Of a DNA stretch of 64,000 bases, positions 22,833 to 32,470 are shown one piece after another. Under the pieces are notes generated by a model that was not told the DNA's origin, searched no databases, and saw only the letters and a program-made list of their open reading frames with translations. Each line of letters begins with the position of its first letter. The stretch's first letter is position 1. The position numbers and the translations under genes are program-made. Source of the stretch: Perilla frutescens (taxonomy: Eukaryota > Streptophyta > Magnoliopsida > Lamiales > Lamiaceae); the NCBI GenBank assembly GCA_026008535.1, contig BRKX01000001.1, positions 71,064,317 to 71,128,316 on the forward strand, given 5' to 3'.

Positions 22833-23203
22833 GGATAAAATCATTATTGCACCTTCTATTTTGTAATTTCTATTTGACACTCGAATATTTTAGTTATTTT
22901 CATTTTTTTTCTTCGATTTTAATTCTTATGTTTTAGTTTAATTTTACACTCATTATTTACACATCATCCTACCAAATTAAGGTGTGTTGTATTTTTTTAG
23001 TATTTAATTTATAATTTGTAGTTATTAACTAATTATTTAAAAAATTAAAATACTAAAAAATTATAATAAACCCTAATTGGGTAGTGTGAACTCTAACTAA
23101 CAAGTGTAAAATCAAATTAATTAAGTATAAAAAATTGAAATTGAAGAAAAAAATGAATATGAATTAAAAAAATAAGTGTGCAATAAACGATTTCGTATGA
23201 TAT
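22833..23203. repeat. Foldback MITE, copy in duplicated unit 1
   Basis: Terminal inverted repeats around ATTATTGCAC (left) and GTGCAATAAACGATTTCG (right) extend inward through a long, imperfect palindrome (TTTTAGTTTAATTTTACACT pairs with the AGTGTAAAATCAAATTAA region). The same family occurs at 33146-33790, 35835-36190 and, partially, 35190-35400. Confidence 0.5.
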
Positions 23204-23595
23204 ATTTTTTGAAAAAGTCACCTACATTCGTTTGGGGGCAGTGTTCAAGTGGACATGAGGCAAAAAAAAATTTATGTAAGTAAATGTCTCAAATTCAAAT
23301 CCTCACATTTACAATGGAAAGTACATCATATGCGTCACCCATGTGAATGCATATGATATTGTTGATTCAGAAAGTTCACATCTCCATCTATTCAGCTATA
23401 TATATTTATGTATTTATAAAATGACATCAAAATATAATAGAAAGATTAAACTCTAATAATAGAATTAGTATATTCTTTACATATATAAAAGCACGAAGGT
23501 CCTATTTTTAGCATTCTTTATTTTTCCCGCCAAAACGCACATTCTTGATATAGTAAGTTTAATAAATATATATTAATTTAATTATATATCATATA

Positions 23596-23911
23596 CTACC
23601 TCCGTTTCAAAATGTTTGTTGTTTTGTTTTTTTTTTTTATCTGAAATTAAGAATTAATTTTGTGGACAAATATATTCATCCCTCATATATGTCATAAAAT
23701 CTAATTCATCTATATTTTCCTAAAAAATAACAATATTTTCTCTCTCCATATATTTTTCTCTCTTCATATATTATAGGTAAGTTAGAATCAATAAATCTTG
23801 TAGGATTTGAGAGGGTTAAAATTGGGAGAGAGGATATCAAATTATATAAAACAACAAACATTTTGAAAAAAAAAAAAACCTAAAACAACAAACATTTTGA
23901 AACGGAGGTAG
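23596..23911. mobile_element. Stowaway-type MITE
   Basis: 316 bp. Ends CTACCTCCGTTTCAAAATG and its inverse CATTTTGAAACGGAGGTAG, flanked by TA on both sides (23594-23595 and 23912-23913). The CTCCCTCCGT-like termini and TA duplication are those of Tc1/mariner-derived Stowaway elements. The right end carries an extra tandem copy of AAAACAACAAACATTTTGAA. Confidence 0.85.
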
Positions 23912-24075
23912 TATATAATATAATATTTTACACACATTTTTATAATATATAATATATATAATATAATAATTTATATCCATATATTAATTTATTTGATACA
24001 TATATACCCTCCATCATATATTATACATATATACATGCATAAAAGCAACCATCATATCTTTATATTAGTTGTATA

Positions 24076-25026
24076 TGTAACACAAATTTCGGGTATTTAA
24101 ATTAATAAACACCGAAAAATCGTACAAAGAAAAGATTTTGGATTGAAACTACAATTTGTGGTTTTGATTCTCTATCTAGATCTTCTGATTCTTCTCTTCA
24201 AGATTTGTTCATCGTCGTTCTTCAAGATCTTCGAGTTGTTCTTGCTCTTCAATCTTCAGAAATCCGATGCTGGGAGGTTTGTAACGACGATTCGAAGGAT
24301 TTTCATCTTGATTCCGAATCGAACGTAGTTTTTGAGACAATTTGTTGAAGAACGCTTTGAATCTTCAAGTTGTTCTTGGGGATTTGAGGTTGATAACGCC
24401 GATTGGAGGGCCGAGCACCTTGGATCCGGATCGAACGTCGAGGTTGAGGTGATTTTTGGGGAAGAACGTGAAGAACGCCTTGAATCTCCAACTTGAATGC
24501 CTTGAAGATTGAAGAGAGCTTTCTCCGATGAATCCTTCTCCAAACTTGAGCTCTTGAACTTGTTTTTGTTTCCTTAGGCCAAGCCCTCTATTTATAGGCA
24601 AATGAGGGTGCATTTAGGGCTTAGGTGGCGACGTCTCATTGGTCCATTTGTTAGGGCTTATGTGGCATAATTTTATTGGTTCCTTGCCATTTGTGATCAC
24701 ATACATCAATATGTTGATTCCATGCATGAGCTCGACACTTGTCAATCGTTTATTGGTTGAGAATTTCCACATATTAAATATCAAATTATTATTTATTTTA
24801 TTTAGGAATTTGATCAAATAAAATTCCTAAAATATAAATAAATAATTTAATTTGGTATTTAATTATTTTAATTTCCACGCGGCACCATTTGATTGGTGAT
24901 AAAATTTTAATTGCTTACAGTATATATATTTAACTTAATTGATGATACCATAATTTATTACCTTCTGTCTATAAATAAATATATCAATTAATTAGTTATG
25001 TATATATATTTATGTTTACCACAACA
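24076..25026 (-). repeat. Probable solo LTR (minus orientation)
   Basis: On the minus strand the segment starts TGTTGTGGTAAACATAAAT and ends CCGAAATTTGTGTTACA (TG...CA). It has a strong TATA box CTATAAATAGAGGG near 24600-24587 followed by a long purine-rich leader of the R-U5 kind. No internal retrotransposon sequence or second LTR is adjacent. The 5-bp flanks do not match, so the boundaries or the solo status are not proven. Confidence 0.5.
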
Positions 25027-25138
25027 CTTATTAAGGGACGGGTCAACTCGTGAATTGGGCAGGTTGACCCATGAATTTGACCAAAATTTAACCTGTTATA
25101 CTGAATAACTCAGTACATTATATGTACTGAAAAGTTAG

Positions 25139-25320
25139 TATAATTGAAATGCACGATAAAAATATCCTTTAGAACTATTCGAGTAACAAAAATGATGAGC
25201 GCGCAAAAAATGTTAGGAACTTACGAATTTCAATCTTTACCAGCCTTTATGTTCCCTAAATAAAATTGAAATATAATATGCAATCAAGGTTCGTATACAA
25301 TTCAATTCCTATTATGCATT
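25139..25320. repeat. Dispersed ~180-bp repeat (copy 1)
   Basis: TATAATTGAAAT...GATAAAAATATCCTTTAGAA...GGTTCGTATACAATTCAATT is repeated, with few changes, at 35478-35660 inside intron 2 of the first polyol transporter. No coding potential. Confidence 0.7.
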
Positions 25321-25813
25321 ACTAGAAAAATGCTAATAGACAACACGTTAAAGACAACAGTTTTGTCTTTAATTATTGTCTATATAATAGACAATGATTA
25401 AAGACAAAACTGTTGTCTATCGCCGCTTTTTTTTTATATCACAACGGTTGATAAACCCATTGTCTATATGTTAATAGACAACTGTCGATCAATAGTTGTT
25501 GTTTTCCTTGATGATTAGTTGTAATTAATAAGTGTTCTGGTAAACACTTTCTATTAGTAATTAATAACCAGACACTCTCCACGTAGTAAGAAACTACAAT
25601 GTTTAAGCTACTAATTGAAATATATATAAAAAAAAATTATTTATAATTAAATTAAAAATAATATTTAATCTGGAACTCAAAAATAAAATGTGCGAGTAGA
25701 AGAATTTGTTACAGAAGAAGATAATATTGTACTGCTAGGATTTTTCCTTTTATTTATTGAAAAGGCGCTAGTGTGAAATTTAAAATTATTAGTACTATAA
25801 ATCATGTAGTATC
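25321..25813. repeat. CACTA-like terminus with near-perfect hairpin; rest intergenic
   Basis: ATTACTAGAAAAATGCTAAT resembles the CACTACTAGAAAAA terminus of dicot CACTA elements, with the outer bases decayed. It is followed by a near-perfect hairpin: 33-base arms at about 25352-25383 and 25386-25419, core AGACAACAGTTTTGTCTTTA. Related AATAGACAA motifs recur to about 25480. No transposase. 25560-25813 has nothing recognisable. Confidence 0.45.
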
Positions 25814-25900
25814 AAACGGCGCCGTTTAGTAGAAAGAAGGGAAGTCCGTTGCTGAGATGGCTCTAGGTCGTTATGATGGCCGAGAGTGCCGAGAGAAATA
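25814..25900 (+). promoter_or_regulatory. Conserved promoter block of TZF-B
   Basis: Palindrome AAACGGCGCCGTTT (25814-25827) is followed by a diverged form of the block seen in TZF-A and TZF-C (GTCCGTTGCTGAGATGGC). A (CT)n tract (25953-25986) running into a (CA)n tract to about 26010 follows, then a leader with an intron at 26173-26416 (CG|GTATTT ... TTTTGCAG). Confidence 0.6.
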
Positions 25901-25952
25901 ACCAAATAGAGAAGAGAGAATTATTTAAGTTGCATTCTTGTTTCTACTACAG

Positions 25953-26016
<64 letters not shown>

Positions 26017-26463
26017 ACACACTAATTAATTTTCTGGACTAGCTTTGTGAAGATAGATAGATTCCCATATAAGTAAAACCCCCGATCACATTTACATATA
26101 TTGAAGAAGGAAGCTTCTGCAGCTGCTGGTTGGCATTGATCTTTCATTTTCAAGTGTCTTCGATCATTTACGGTATTTTCTTGAATTCTGTAAAGACTTA
26201 TCGTTTTTATTTTGCGCGCGCGCGTGTGTTTTAATTTCTTGATTCGGAATAAGAACTGGATTTCTTGTTTTAGTTTATGGTGATCTTGAAATTCCCCTGT
26301 TTTCTTTTCTTTTGCAGTTGAAGAGATGCTATATATATATATTTCATAATTCTGTAATTAGTAATTAATCTCTATGCGGGCTTGATCAATCTCCCTTCAT
26401 ATATTGCATTTTGCAGCTTGATTTAGCAGTTGGTACCTACACATTGCAAACACAATTAACATA

Positions 26464-27204
26464 ATGGTCGATTTTTCGACGACATCGTTTAGAATCCATC
26501 GGTACAAGATCCGAATGTGCGGTCGAACGGAGCGGCACGACGAGAACGAGTGCCCGTTCGCCCACGCTCATCATGATCCGGGTCGGAGAAGGGACCACAA
26601 CCGGCGTTACTACAGCTACGAACGATGTCCGCATTTCTCGGAAGTTGGGGCTTGTCCAGATAGGGACGCTTGTTTGTTTGCTCATGGCGATAACGAGGTC
26701 TGGTTTCACCCTCTCTTTTACAGGACTCGCCGCTGCAGTGATTCCCCTGTCTGCACTACAAGATTCTGCCCCTTTGTTCACACCGACGAAGAAGATCGAA
26801 CCGCTGAAGTGCAGCGGGAGCAGCGCGGCCACCGCCGACGGCTGTGGCGACTCAGCAACCAGGAGCAGCAATTCTCGAATCAACCAAGATCGGCTAATAC
26901 TTCTGCTCAAGGATCTTCTTCATCAGTTTCCAACAGAAACCAGCGGCCTAATTACTCACAAACACCGATGATTGTTAGACGAGAAGAGACGCCACCACGG
27001 CCTAGACTCGACCCTATTGCAAGGCCTACTCGAGCCAACATTGGTGTACATGTTCACCAGCAGCAGGAGCCACAGTCGTTGCTCGCTCCGTTTCCGACAG
27101 ATTTATCACGAGTTATTCCTCCTCTGCAGGCTGATGCTGCCCCCTTGAAAGAAGCTCATTCGAAGAGGAAACACAACTCTGAGGCTGGGAGTTCTAACAA
27201 CTAG
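26464..27204 (+). CDS. TZF-B: tandem CCCH zinc-finger protein with extended C-terminus
   Basis: 246 residues, single coding exon after a 5'-UTR intron. RR-TZF architecture: FRIHRYKIRMC (9-19), C30PFAH34 and an Arg-rich GRRRDHNRR segment. Two fingers follow: C55-X8-C64-X5-C70-X3-H74, X16, C91-X5-C97-X4-C102-X3-H106. This is the exact family spacing. Residues ~110-246 are low-complexity (Gln, Ser, Arg, Pro), without ankyrin repeats, ending SKRKHNSEAGSSNN with a possible KRK nuclear signal. It has diverged from TZF-A and TZF-C in the fingers (PFVH for FFAH) and lacks their shared tail, so it is the older paralogue. Probable RNA-binding regulator, by family. Confidence 0.88.
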   Translation: MVDFSTTSFRIHRYKIRMCGRTERHDENECPFAHAHHDPGRRRDHNRRYYSYERCPHFSEVGACPDRDACLFAHGDNEVWFHPLFYRTRRCSDSPVCTTRFCPFVHTDEEDRTAEVQREQRGHRRRLWRLSNQEQQFSNQPRSANTSAQGSSSSVSNRNQRPNYSQTPMIVRREETPPRPRLDPIARPTRANIGVHVHQQQEPQSLLAPFPTDLSRVIPPLQADAAPLKEAHSKRKHNSEAGSSNN

Positions 27205-27986
27205 CTAGTTATCAAGAAATCGAGTCATGTATATATATAGCAGTGTTTCTGTTTAGTTACTAGCTCCATTTAGCCTCCAATTCTTGGTGAAATTGATACC
27301 ACATTTTTGGCACCTTAAAAGGGTGTTCAAGATATGTGTAGAAAGTTTTTTTTAATGTAGATTTTGATTCATTTGTAGAAACAGTTGTTGTGGCATTTCT
27401 CTGAATAGATATGTGATCACTAGCTAATATCTAGCTTTTGTTTTCCTGGTTTATAGTTAACTCTAGCTAGCTAGCTGCATTCCTCATTAATTAGTTCCCT
27501 TTTAATTAGTTAAGACTTAATTAAAGAATAGTAAATCTTGATGAATAATGTTTTGATGAAAGCCTGCACAAACTCTTAAATCAAATGACTAACTAATATT
27601 GTATCATATATTTTCCTCAAAAAAAAAATATATTGTATCATATATTACATTTTTTATTTTATTTTTTTTTGCTATCTTTTTTTTTCTGTAATAATTCCTA
27701 TTGAAATAAAGGCATTATTTTCCTCTTGAATTCCTAGCTAAAAAACCAACTGTTTTGAAGTTTTGTTTTGCATATCGATTCAAAGTCAAATGTATTTTGC
27801 TATTTGTTTGATGGCGCGGAGCATATTTTTGGATCAGTTTCTTGAAAAATAATCTCTTATTTTGGTGATCGAAATCAATATTTTATACGTTTTAATTGAG
27901 ATTTTTTTAGGAATGCATTAATTCATGATTAGTTTAAAAGAATAATTCTTGATGAAAAAAATGGTGCTGATAATCTATTTCTGAAG

Positions 27987-28067
<81 letters not shown>

Positions 28068-28162
28068 ATATTGTTTTAATGCTTATGATTTTTCCTTTAA
28101 TTATTATTTTTTTTAAAGCGCAGCGATTTCATAATTGTTACTCTTATGAATTATGTAACAGC
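27205..28162 (+). other. Intergenic between TZF-B and TZF-C
   Basis: 3'-UTR and spacer of TZF-B, collinear with 15732-15984 and 17188-17515 upstream of TZF-A but without the 1.2-kb insertion present there. A compound (AT)n(AG)n microsatellite lies at 27990-28062. No further gene seen. Confidence 0.6.
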
Positions 28163-28338
28163 AAACGGCGTCGTTAATTAGCTGAAAAGGGGAAAGTTAG
28201 TTGCTGAGCTGGCTTGGTTCGTTAATTAGTTATAATGGAGGGAACTGGGTGTGTAATTTCAGTTTTGCAGAGTGAGAAACTCATCTCCGATCCTACTACA
28301 AAATTCTTCTTCTTTTCTATAAATATATCTCCTTCACA

Positions 28339-28370
<32 letters not shown>
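28163..28370 (+). promoter_or_regulatory. TZF-C promoter: conserved block, TATA box, (CT)n tract
   Basis: AAACGGCGTCGTT (28163-28175) is the palindrome with one change and one base lost. The GGAAAGTTAGTTGCTGAGCT block, TTATAATGG and the CAGTTTTGCAGAGTGA block follow, nearly identical to TZF-A. TATA CTATAAATATATC is near 28317-28329 and the (CT)n tract at 28341-28370. A 5'-UTR intron follows at 28502-29000 (AAAG|GTATGG ... ATTGCAG). Confidence 0.6.
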
Positions 28371-28373
<3 letters not shown>

Positions 28374-29062
28374 GAAACCCTGTCCTCCATCTTTTCATAC
28401 CATACAAACAGATTTACATGCATGTATCCAAGAATGGAAGCTTCTTCTGTTGCCTGCAGATTGTGCTGTGATTGATCGTTCGTTCTTTTTCTTATTAAAA
28501 GGTATGGAGATCTTTTCTTTTCAGTTGTTTTTATTTAGGGAATATATTTTGCCTTGAAAATGTAAAACTTATACATATACATTTTTTGGGTCTGAAATTA
28601 ATTATATGTTGTACATACGCAGCCATTCTTTTTCTTCATGTTCTTGAAATTAATTTGACTGTATCTCTAGTTATTGAAGTTCTAATTTTTTGTATTATAA
28701 GCATGGTGTCGATATCTTTCATTTTGTGTGTGTTTGTCTTTGTTTTAATTTCTTGATTAGGGGTATGTTTAGGAAGAAGTGAGTTTCTTTCTCAGTTCGC
28801 GATAATACAGTTGTTACAGTCTCATTTAAGTTAAAGTCTTAGGCTGAAAAATAAACCAATTAAGCTCCTCTTTCTTGAATATGTGCGTACGTGTTTGATG
28901 TTTAATTAATTTTAACGTGGCTTCTTGATCAATCTCCATGTGTTTGATCTTTGATGATCCTAATACAACAGTTCAATTCCCTTTAATTTCCAAATTGCAG
29001 GGAATCAATCCATCAACGTATATATACACAGTCGAGTCTTTTCTTTTTTTTTTCCTAAAACA

Positions 29063-29569
29063 ATGGATGATGATCGTAACTTGATGAGAATGTTCCGGTA
29101 TAAGGTGCACCCATGCTTTCGTCGTGAGTGGCACGATACGCAAGAGTGCCCCTACCATCACCCGGGCGAGGCAGCTCGGAGAAGGGATCCATTGCTGCAT
29201 TACTACTTCGGAATCCAATGTTGGGAATTCAAGACGACAGGTTCGTGTCGATATGGGGACAACTGTGAGCTTGCCCACGGCCCGTTCGAGGCCGGGCTTC
29301 ACCCTTGTTATTACAGGACTAAGAGATGCCCGTATGGTGAAAGTTTGAACTGCGGGAGAAGGGTTTGCTTCTTTGCTCACACTGATGAAGAGGTTCGGCA
29401 CTGGCACTCGGCTGTCGGCGACTATCTGAGGCATCATCGGAGAATGCCTCCGATGACTGTCTACCACTATGGCTGGGTTCAGGACGCCCACCGGCTCTTT
29501 AATCACCCAAGACCTAATGTCAATGTCTCACGGGCTTTCAACACCTACGTGCACGTTTTTTACGAATGA
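29063..29569 (+). CDS. TZF-C: compact tandem CCCH zinc-finger protein with altered finger 2
   Basis: 168 residues, paralogue of TZF-A over its whole length. RR segment C18..C29PYHH33PGEAARRRDP. Finger 1 is C53-X8-C62-X5-C68-X3-H72. After X16, finger 2 is C89-X7-C97-X4-C102-X3-H106, two residues longer than the family X5 between its first two cysteines. The tail (about 120-168) shares HPxPNVxVSRAFNTYVH with TZF-A, although the middle part has diverged (MTVYHYGWVQDAHR). Promoter, leader and intron are conserved with TZF-A, so it is likely expressed. RNA binding is expected by family; the effect of the longer finger is unknown. Confidence 0.88.
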   Translation: MDDDRNLMRMFRYKVHPCFRREWHDTQECPYHHPGEAARRRDPLLHYYFGIQCWEFKTTGSCRYGDNCELAHGPFEAGLHPCYYRTKRCPYGESLNCGRRVCFFAHTDEEVRHWHSAVGDYLRHHRRMPPMTVYHYGWVQDAHRLFNHPRPNVNVSRAFNTYVHVFYE

Positions 29570-30863
29570 TTTGGAAGCCTGCATGCACCAAGTTAAGTCT
29601 TGTTTGTTGAATGTTTTGCAGTATATGTTATTTGGTGGCATGTATCCCGACTTAGAAAAATATTCATCAAATTCGAACCCATGATCCAATGATGTTTTCT
29701 TTCTCTTGTTATATTATTGGATTATCCAAGATATAAGGCATCAATTTTCTAGTTAGTGCATAATTTAAATGTTTTGGCATCTATTAGCAAAAATAAAAAT
29801 ACGAGATGAAAAATTATATATATATATATAATTAGTAATGTATTTATTAAAACCACAATTTTGTTGTTCATTTCTGGTGAACCAACCAAATAATGTAGGT
29901 ATGTTCTATTATTGATCAACTAATTTTTAAATTGTTGTATTTTTTATTGGAAAAATATATATCCTTTCGTTTCGTTTTGATTGTTATTTTAGTTTTTTAT
30001 CTAGAATTAATAATTAATTTTATGGACTAATATACACATTTCTTATATACGACATAAAATCTTATTCACTTATATTTTCCTAAAATAGGATTTGGAAGAG
30101 GGTTAAATTTGGGAGAGAGTGTGTGAAAATATATAAAACAATAAATATTTTGACACAAAATAAAAAAATTAAAACAAAAATCAAAACGAAACGGAAGGAG
30201 TATGTGTGTGTCGGCGGATATTAATTTATGAAGCGATTTAAATATAGAAAATAGAGGCTATATCAAATTCTCTACATAGGTTGGTCAAATTAGTCCATGA
30301 TATAATTCCATCCATATGTATTCTGTCATAATAGACTTATTATGACATTTAAAATGTCACAATACGCATTATAAAATTGTCGTATTAGATCTATTATACT
30401 AGAGACGCAGCCACTGAGGATTTAGCATGGATTCTATGCAGAATTCACAAATCATTTAACTATTACAAATCGATGGCTTCAAAAAGGAAAAACTATTAAA
30501 AATTTTGCAAGTAACTGCTGGTTTTTTTAATATTACATTATAGATATACTAAATATATATATATATATATATATAAATTACTATTCAATCTTCGTAACGT
30601 TTTTCATATTTTCCACCAAAAAATCCTACACGAAATAACATCTCAGCTCCAAACAAACGGGGGGTAATATCGGCATTCTAGTATTCTAATTTTTACCCAA
30701 TTTTATGCTGATTCCAACTTCTCTATATATATCAGTCTACGTAGACCAGCCAAAAACTGCCACAATTTCCACAGCCCCACCCGTATTTATATTTATTTCT
30801 TTTTTTTTCAGCCTCAAAAAGAACCTTATTATTAAAATAAAAAAAAAAAGAGAGGAAAAAAAT
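29570..30863 (+). other. Intergenic: TZF-C 3' UTR and microprotein copy 2 promoter
   Basis: Collinear with 18953-20178. It contains the unit-2-specific Stowaway MITE (29961-30200), an (AT)n run near 30546-30575, TATA CTATATATAT at 30723-30732 and the conserved leader before the microprotein start. No additional gene seen. Confidence 0.6.
29961..30200. mobile_element. Stowaway-type MITE specific to unit 2
   Basis: 240 bp with inverted ends ATCCTTTCGTTTCGTTTTGA and TCAAAACGAAACGGAAGGAG, TA at 30201-30202. The paralogous site near 19485 has the uninterrupted sequence AATATATACATATGTGTGTG. So the element inserted after the tandem duplication. Confidence 0.8.
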
Positions 30864-31067
30864 ATGCTGCAGCTATTCTTCACGGTGGCGTTCTCGGCGG
30901 CGCCTCTCATTCTCTACGTCCCACCGCTCCGCAGCCTCAACCTGTTCGTGGAGACGGTGACGCTCGTCCTCCGCGACGCCGTCACCTACTTCCTCAGCGT
31001 TTACCCGCGCCTCCGCGTCGCGATCTCTTGCTTCGTCTCCCCACACATCGCCGCCGCCGGAAGATAG
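30864..31067 (+). CDS. 67-residue plant-conserved hydrophobic microprotein (copy 2)
   Basis: ATG 30864 to TAG 31067. Same length and layout as the copy at 20179: hydrophobic residues 4-19, PPLRSLNLFVET, then an Arg-containing C-terminus. Differences are F19V, F34L, A41T, R56C and T65A. An upstream in-frame run of codons exists, but the conserved start is the Met of MLQLFF, supported by the identical leader and by the relic at 10278. R56C is the least conservative change. Function unknown. Confidence 0.75.
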   Translation: MLQLFFTVAFSAAPLILYVPPLRSLNLFVETVTLVLRDAVTYFLSVYPRLRVAISCFVSPHIAAAGR

Positions 31068-31744
31068 AAGGTCGATTTTCGGTAGTTGTTTTACTTTTTT
31101 CTTTTCTTTCTTTCTTTCTTTTTTTTTTAACAGTTTTTGCTGTAAATTGTAATGCATCTCGATTTATGAGTTTTTTTTTTATGGCGGAGAGAAGTGTTCG
31201 GTGTGGAATATTTCTTATTCGATGTGCTTCGATGCTTGTACCTTTGATTATAGATACGAATATAAAGGAATTTTAGCAGTATTATTAGTACAACAAAATT
31301 ACAAAATTCAACATCATATAATCTAATTGATCATTTGAAATTTTGCAACTTTAATTCTTGTTTGTCAAATGTTTATGATGATGTGTGAAGCAATTCAAGT
31401 TCACTTACAGAAATATCTGAATTTACATATTGACAAAGGGAAAAATAAATAAATAAATCTCTCATTCTACTTTTGAAGAAAACTATCAGAATAAAAAAAA
31501 GAATGAATCATGGTTCATCATCACCATATCCAATCAAGTTACATATGAAGGAGCATTCTGACAAACTGGAGAAAATCCTATTTTTCATTGTACATGAAAA
31601 TAAAGAAAAAACAAATCATATTACCTTGTATAATAGTGTTTTATTTCGTGTAATATTGCTACGATTTGTTAGGTGTAGAGTAATAATGTTGTGGCATATA
31701 TATAATTAATGAAGTGAAATACAAGATAAAAGAAGAGGAACATA

Positions 31745-32470
31745 CCAATATTTTCGACTTCGAAAACCACTAGTGGTCTGCTGGTAATTGCAAATAAACG
31801 CTCACATTAACGTTGAATGCAGTGACAGGATTTAGGTAGGGAAAAAAATGCATCATTCAGGATTAATGCAAAATTTAGTCACACAGCAATGTCTATTTTC
31901 ATAAATTAGCAATGAAAAATGTAACATCTCATGTTTCATTTCATTAGTAATTTAGTATAGAGATAATTACATCATCAACGTACACGTAACATGGAAAATT
32001 CATAGAAGCTTGAAGGGGCAAAATGCTTGAAAATTAAATTAAAATTGTGCATCAATGTAAGCAGGGTGTATATTAGTCCATAAAATTAATTAGAACAAGA
32101 GGAGTTTAGTTCGATTTTATACCTAATGCAATACAACCATGAACCATATATATGCATACAATCACACACACATTCACGTGTATTACGCCTAAGCTAATAA
32201 AAGATACTCTATCCACATATCAGCAAACGCTCGAGAGCGTCTGCGCCTCTGCGGTATGTTAGACAGCGTCTCCTCCGGCTGCAACGGTGCTGCCACCTCT
32301 ATGGCTCCGGCAGACAACACTAGCGCGGCGGAGGCGGCGACTGCAGCTGATATGGAATTGCCTGTAGTAAGATGGAGAAGAATGTGCGTTTTTCTGCGGA
32401 GCTATTGAGTTTGGCGGTCTCTGGGGCATTTCATCGAGCATCTGGTGGAACTTGCGTCATAGTGATAAGA
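31745..32470 (-). pseudogene. Antisense gene fragment, unrecognised (copy 2, more decayed)
   Basis: Paralogue of 21066-22060. The 55-nt exon-like segment has lost bases and its acceptor CAG has become CAA (31795-31800 region). The Ala-rich first-exon frame (MKCPRD...) is interrupted by an insertion with a stop. The middle exon region is deleted, the sequence jumping from TCTATCCACATAT to the GCTCGAGAGCGTCTG block. So this copy cannot encode the protein suggested by copy 1. Confidence 0.35.

Larger units (their letters stand above)
23474..25138 (+). other. Unique insertion-rich stretch ending unit 1 homology
   Basis: Collinearity with the other unit stops near 23470/34000. The following TCTTTACATATATAAAAGCACGAAGG resembles a Helitron 5' end. 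A hairpin CAGTACATTATATGTACTG at about 25111-25129, then TTAGT, resembles a decayed Helitron 3' end. Nested inside are a Stowaway MITE and a solo LTR. The Helitron reading is tentative. Confidence 0.3.

Noticed and set aside
24256..24613. Overlapping minus-strand frames of 62-95 codons
   Set aside because: They fall in the purine-rich R-U5 part of the probable solo LTR; frames are repetitive and do not match gag.
26437..26910. 157-codon minus-strand frame opposite TZF-B
   Set aside because: Shadow of the zinc-finger exon; no motif of its own.
25953..28062. Microsatellites read as a CRISPR-like array
   Set aside because: They are simple CT, CA, AT and AG runs with no spacer structure, and this is a plant nuclear sequence.
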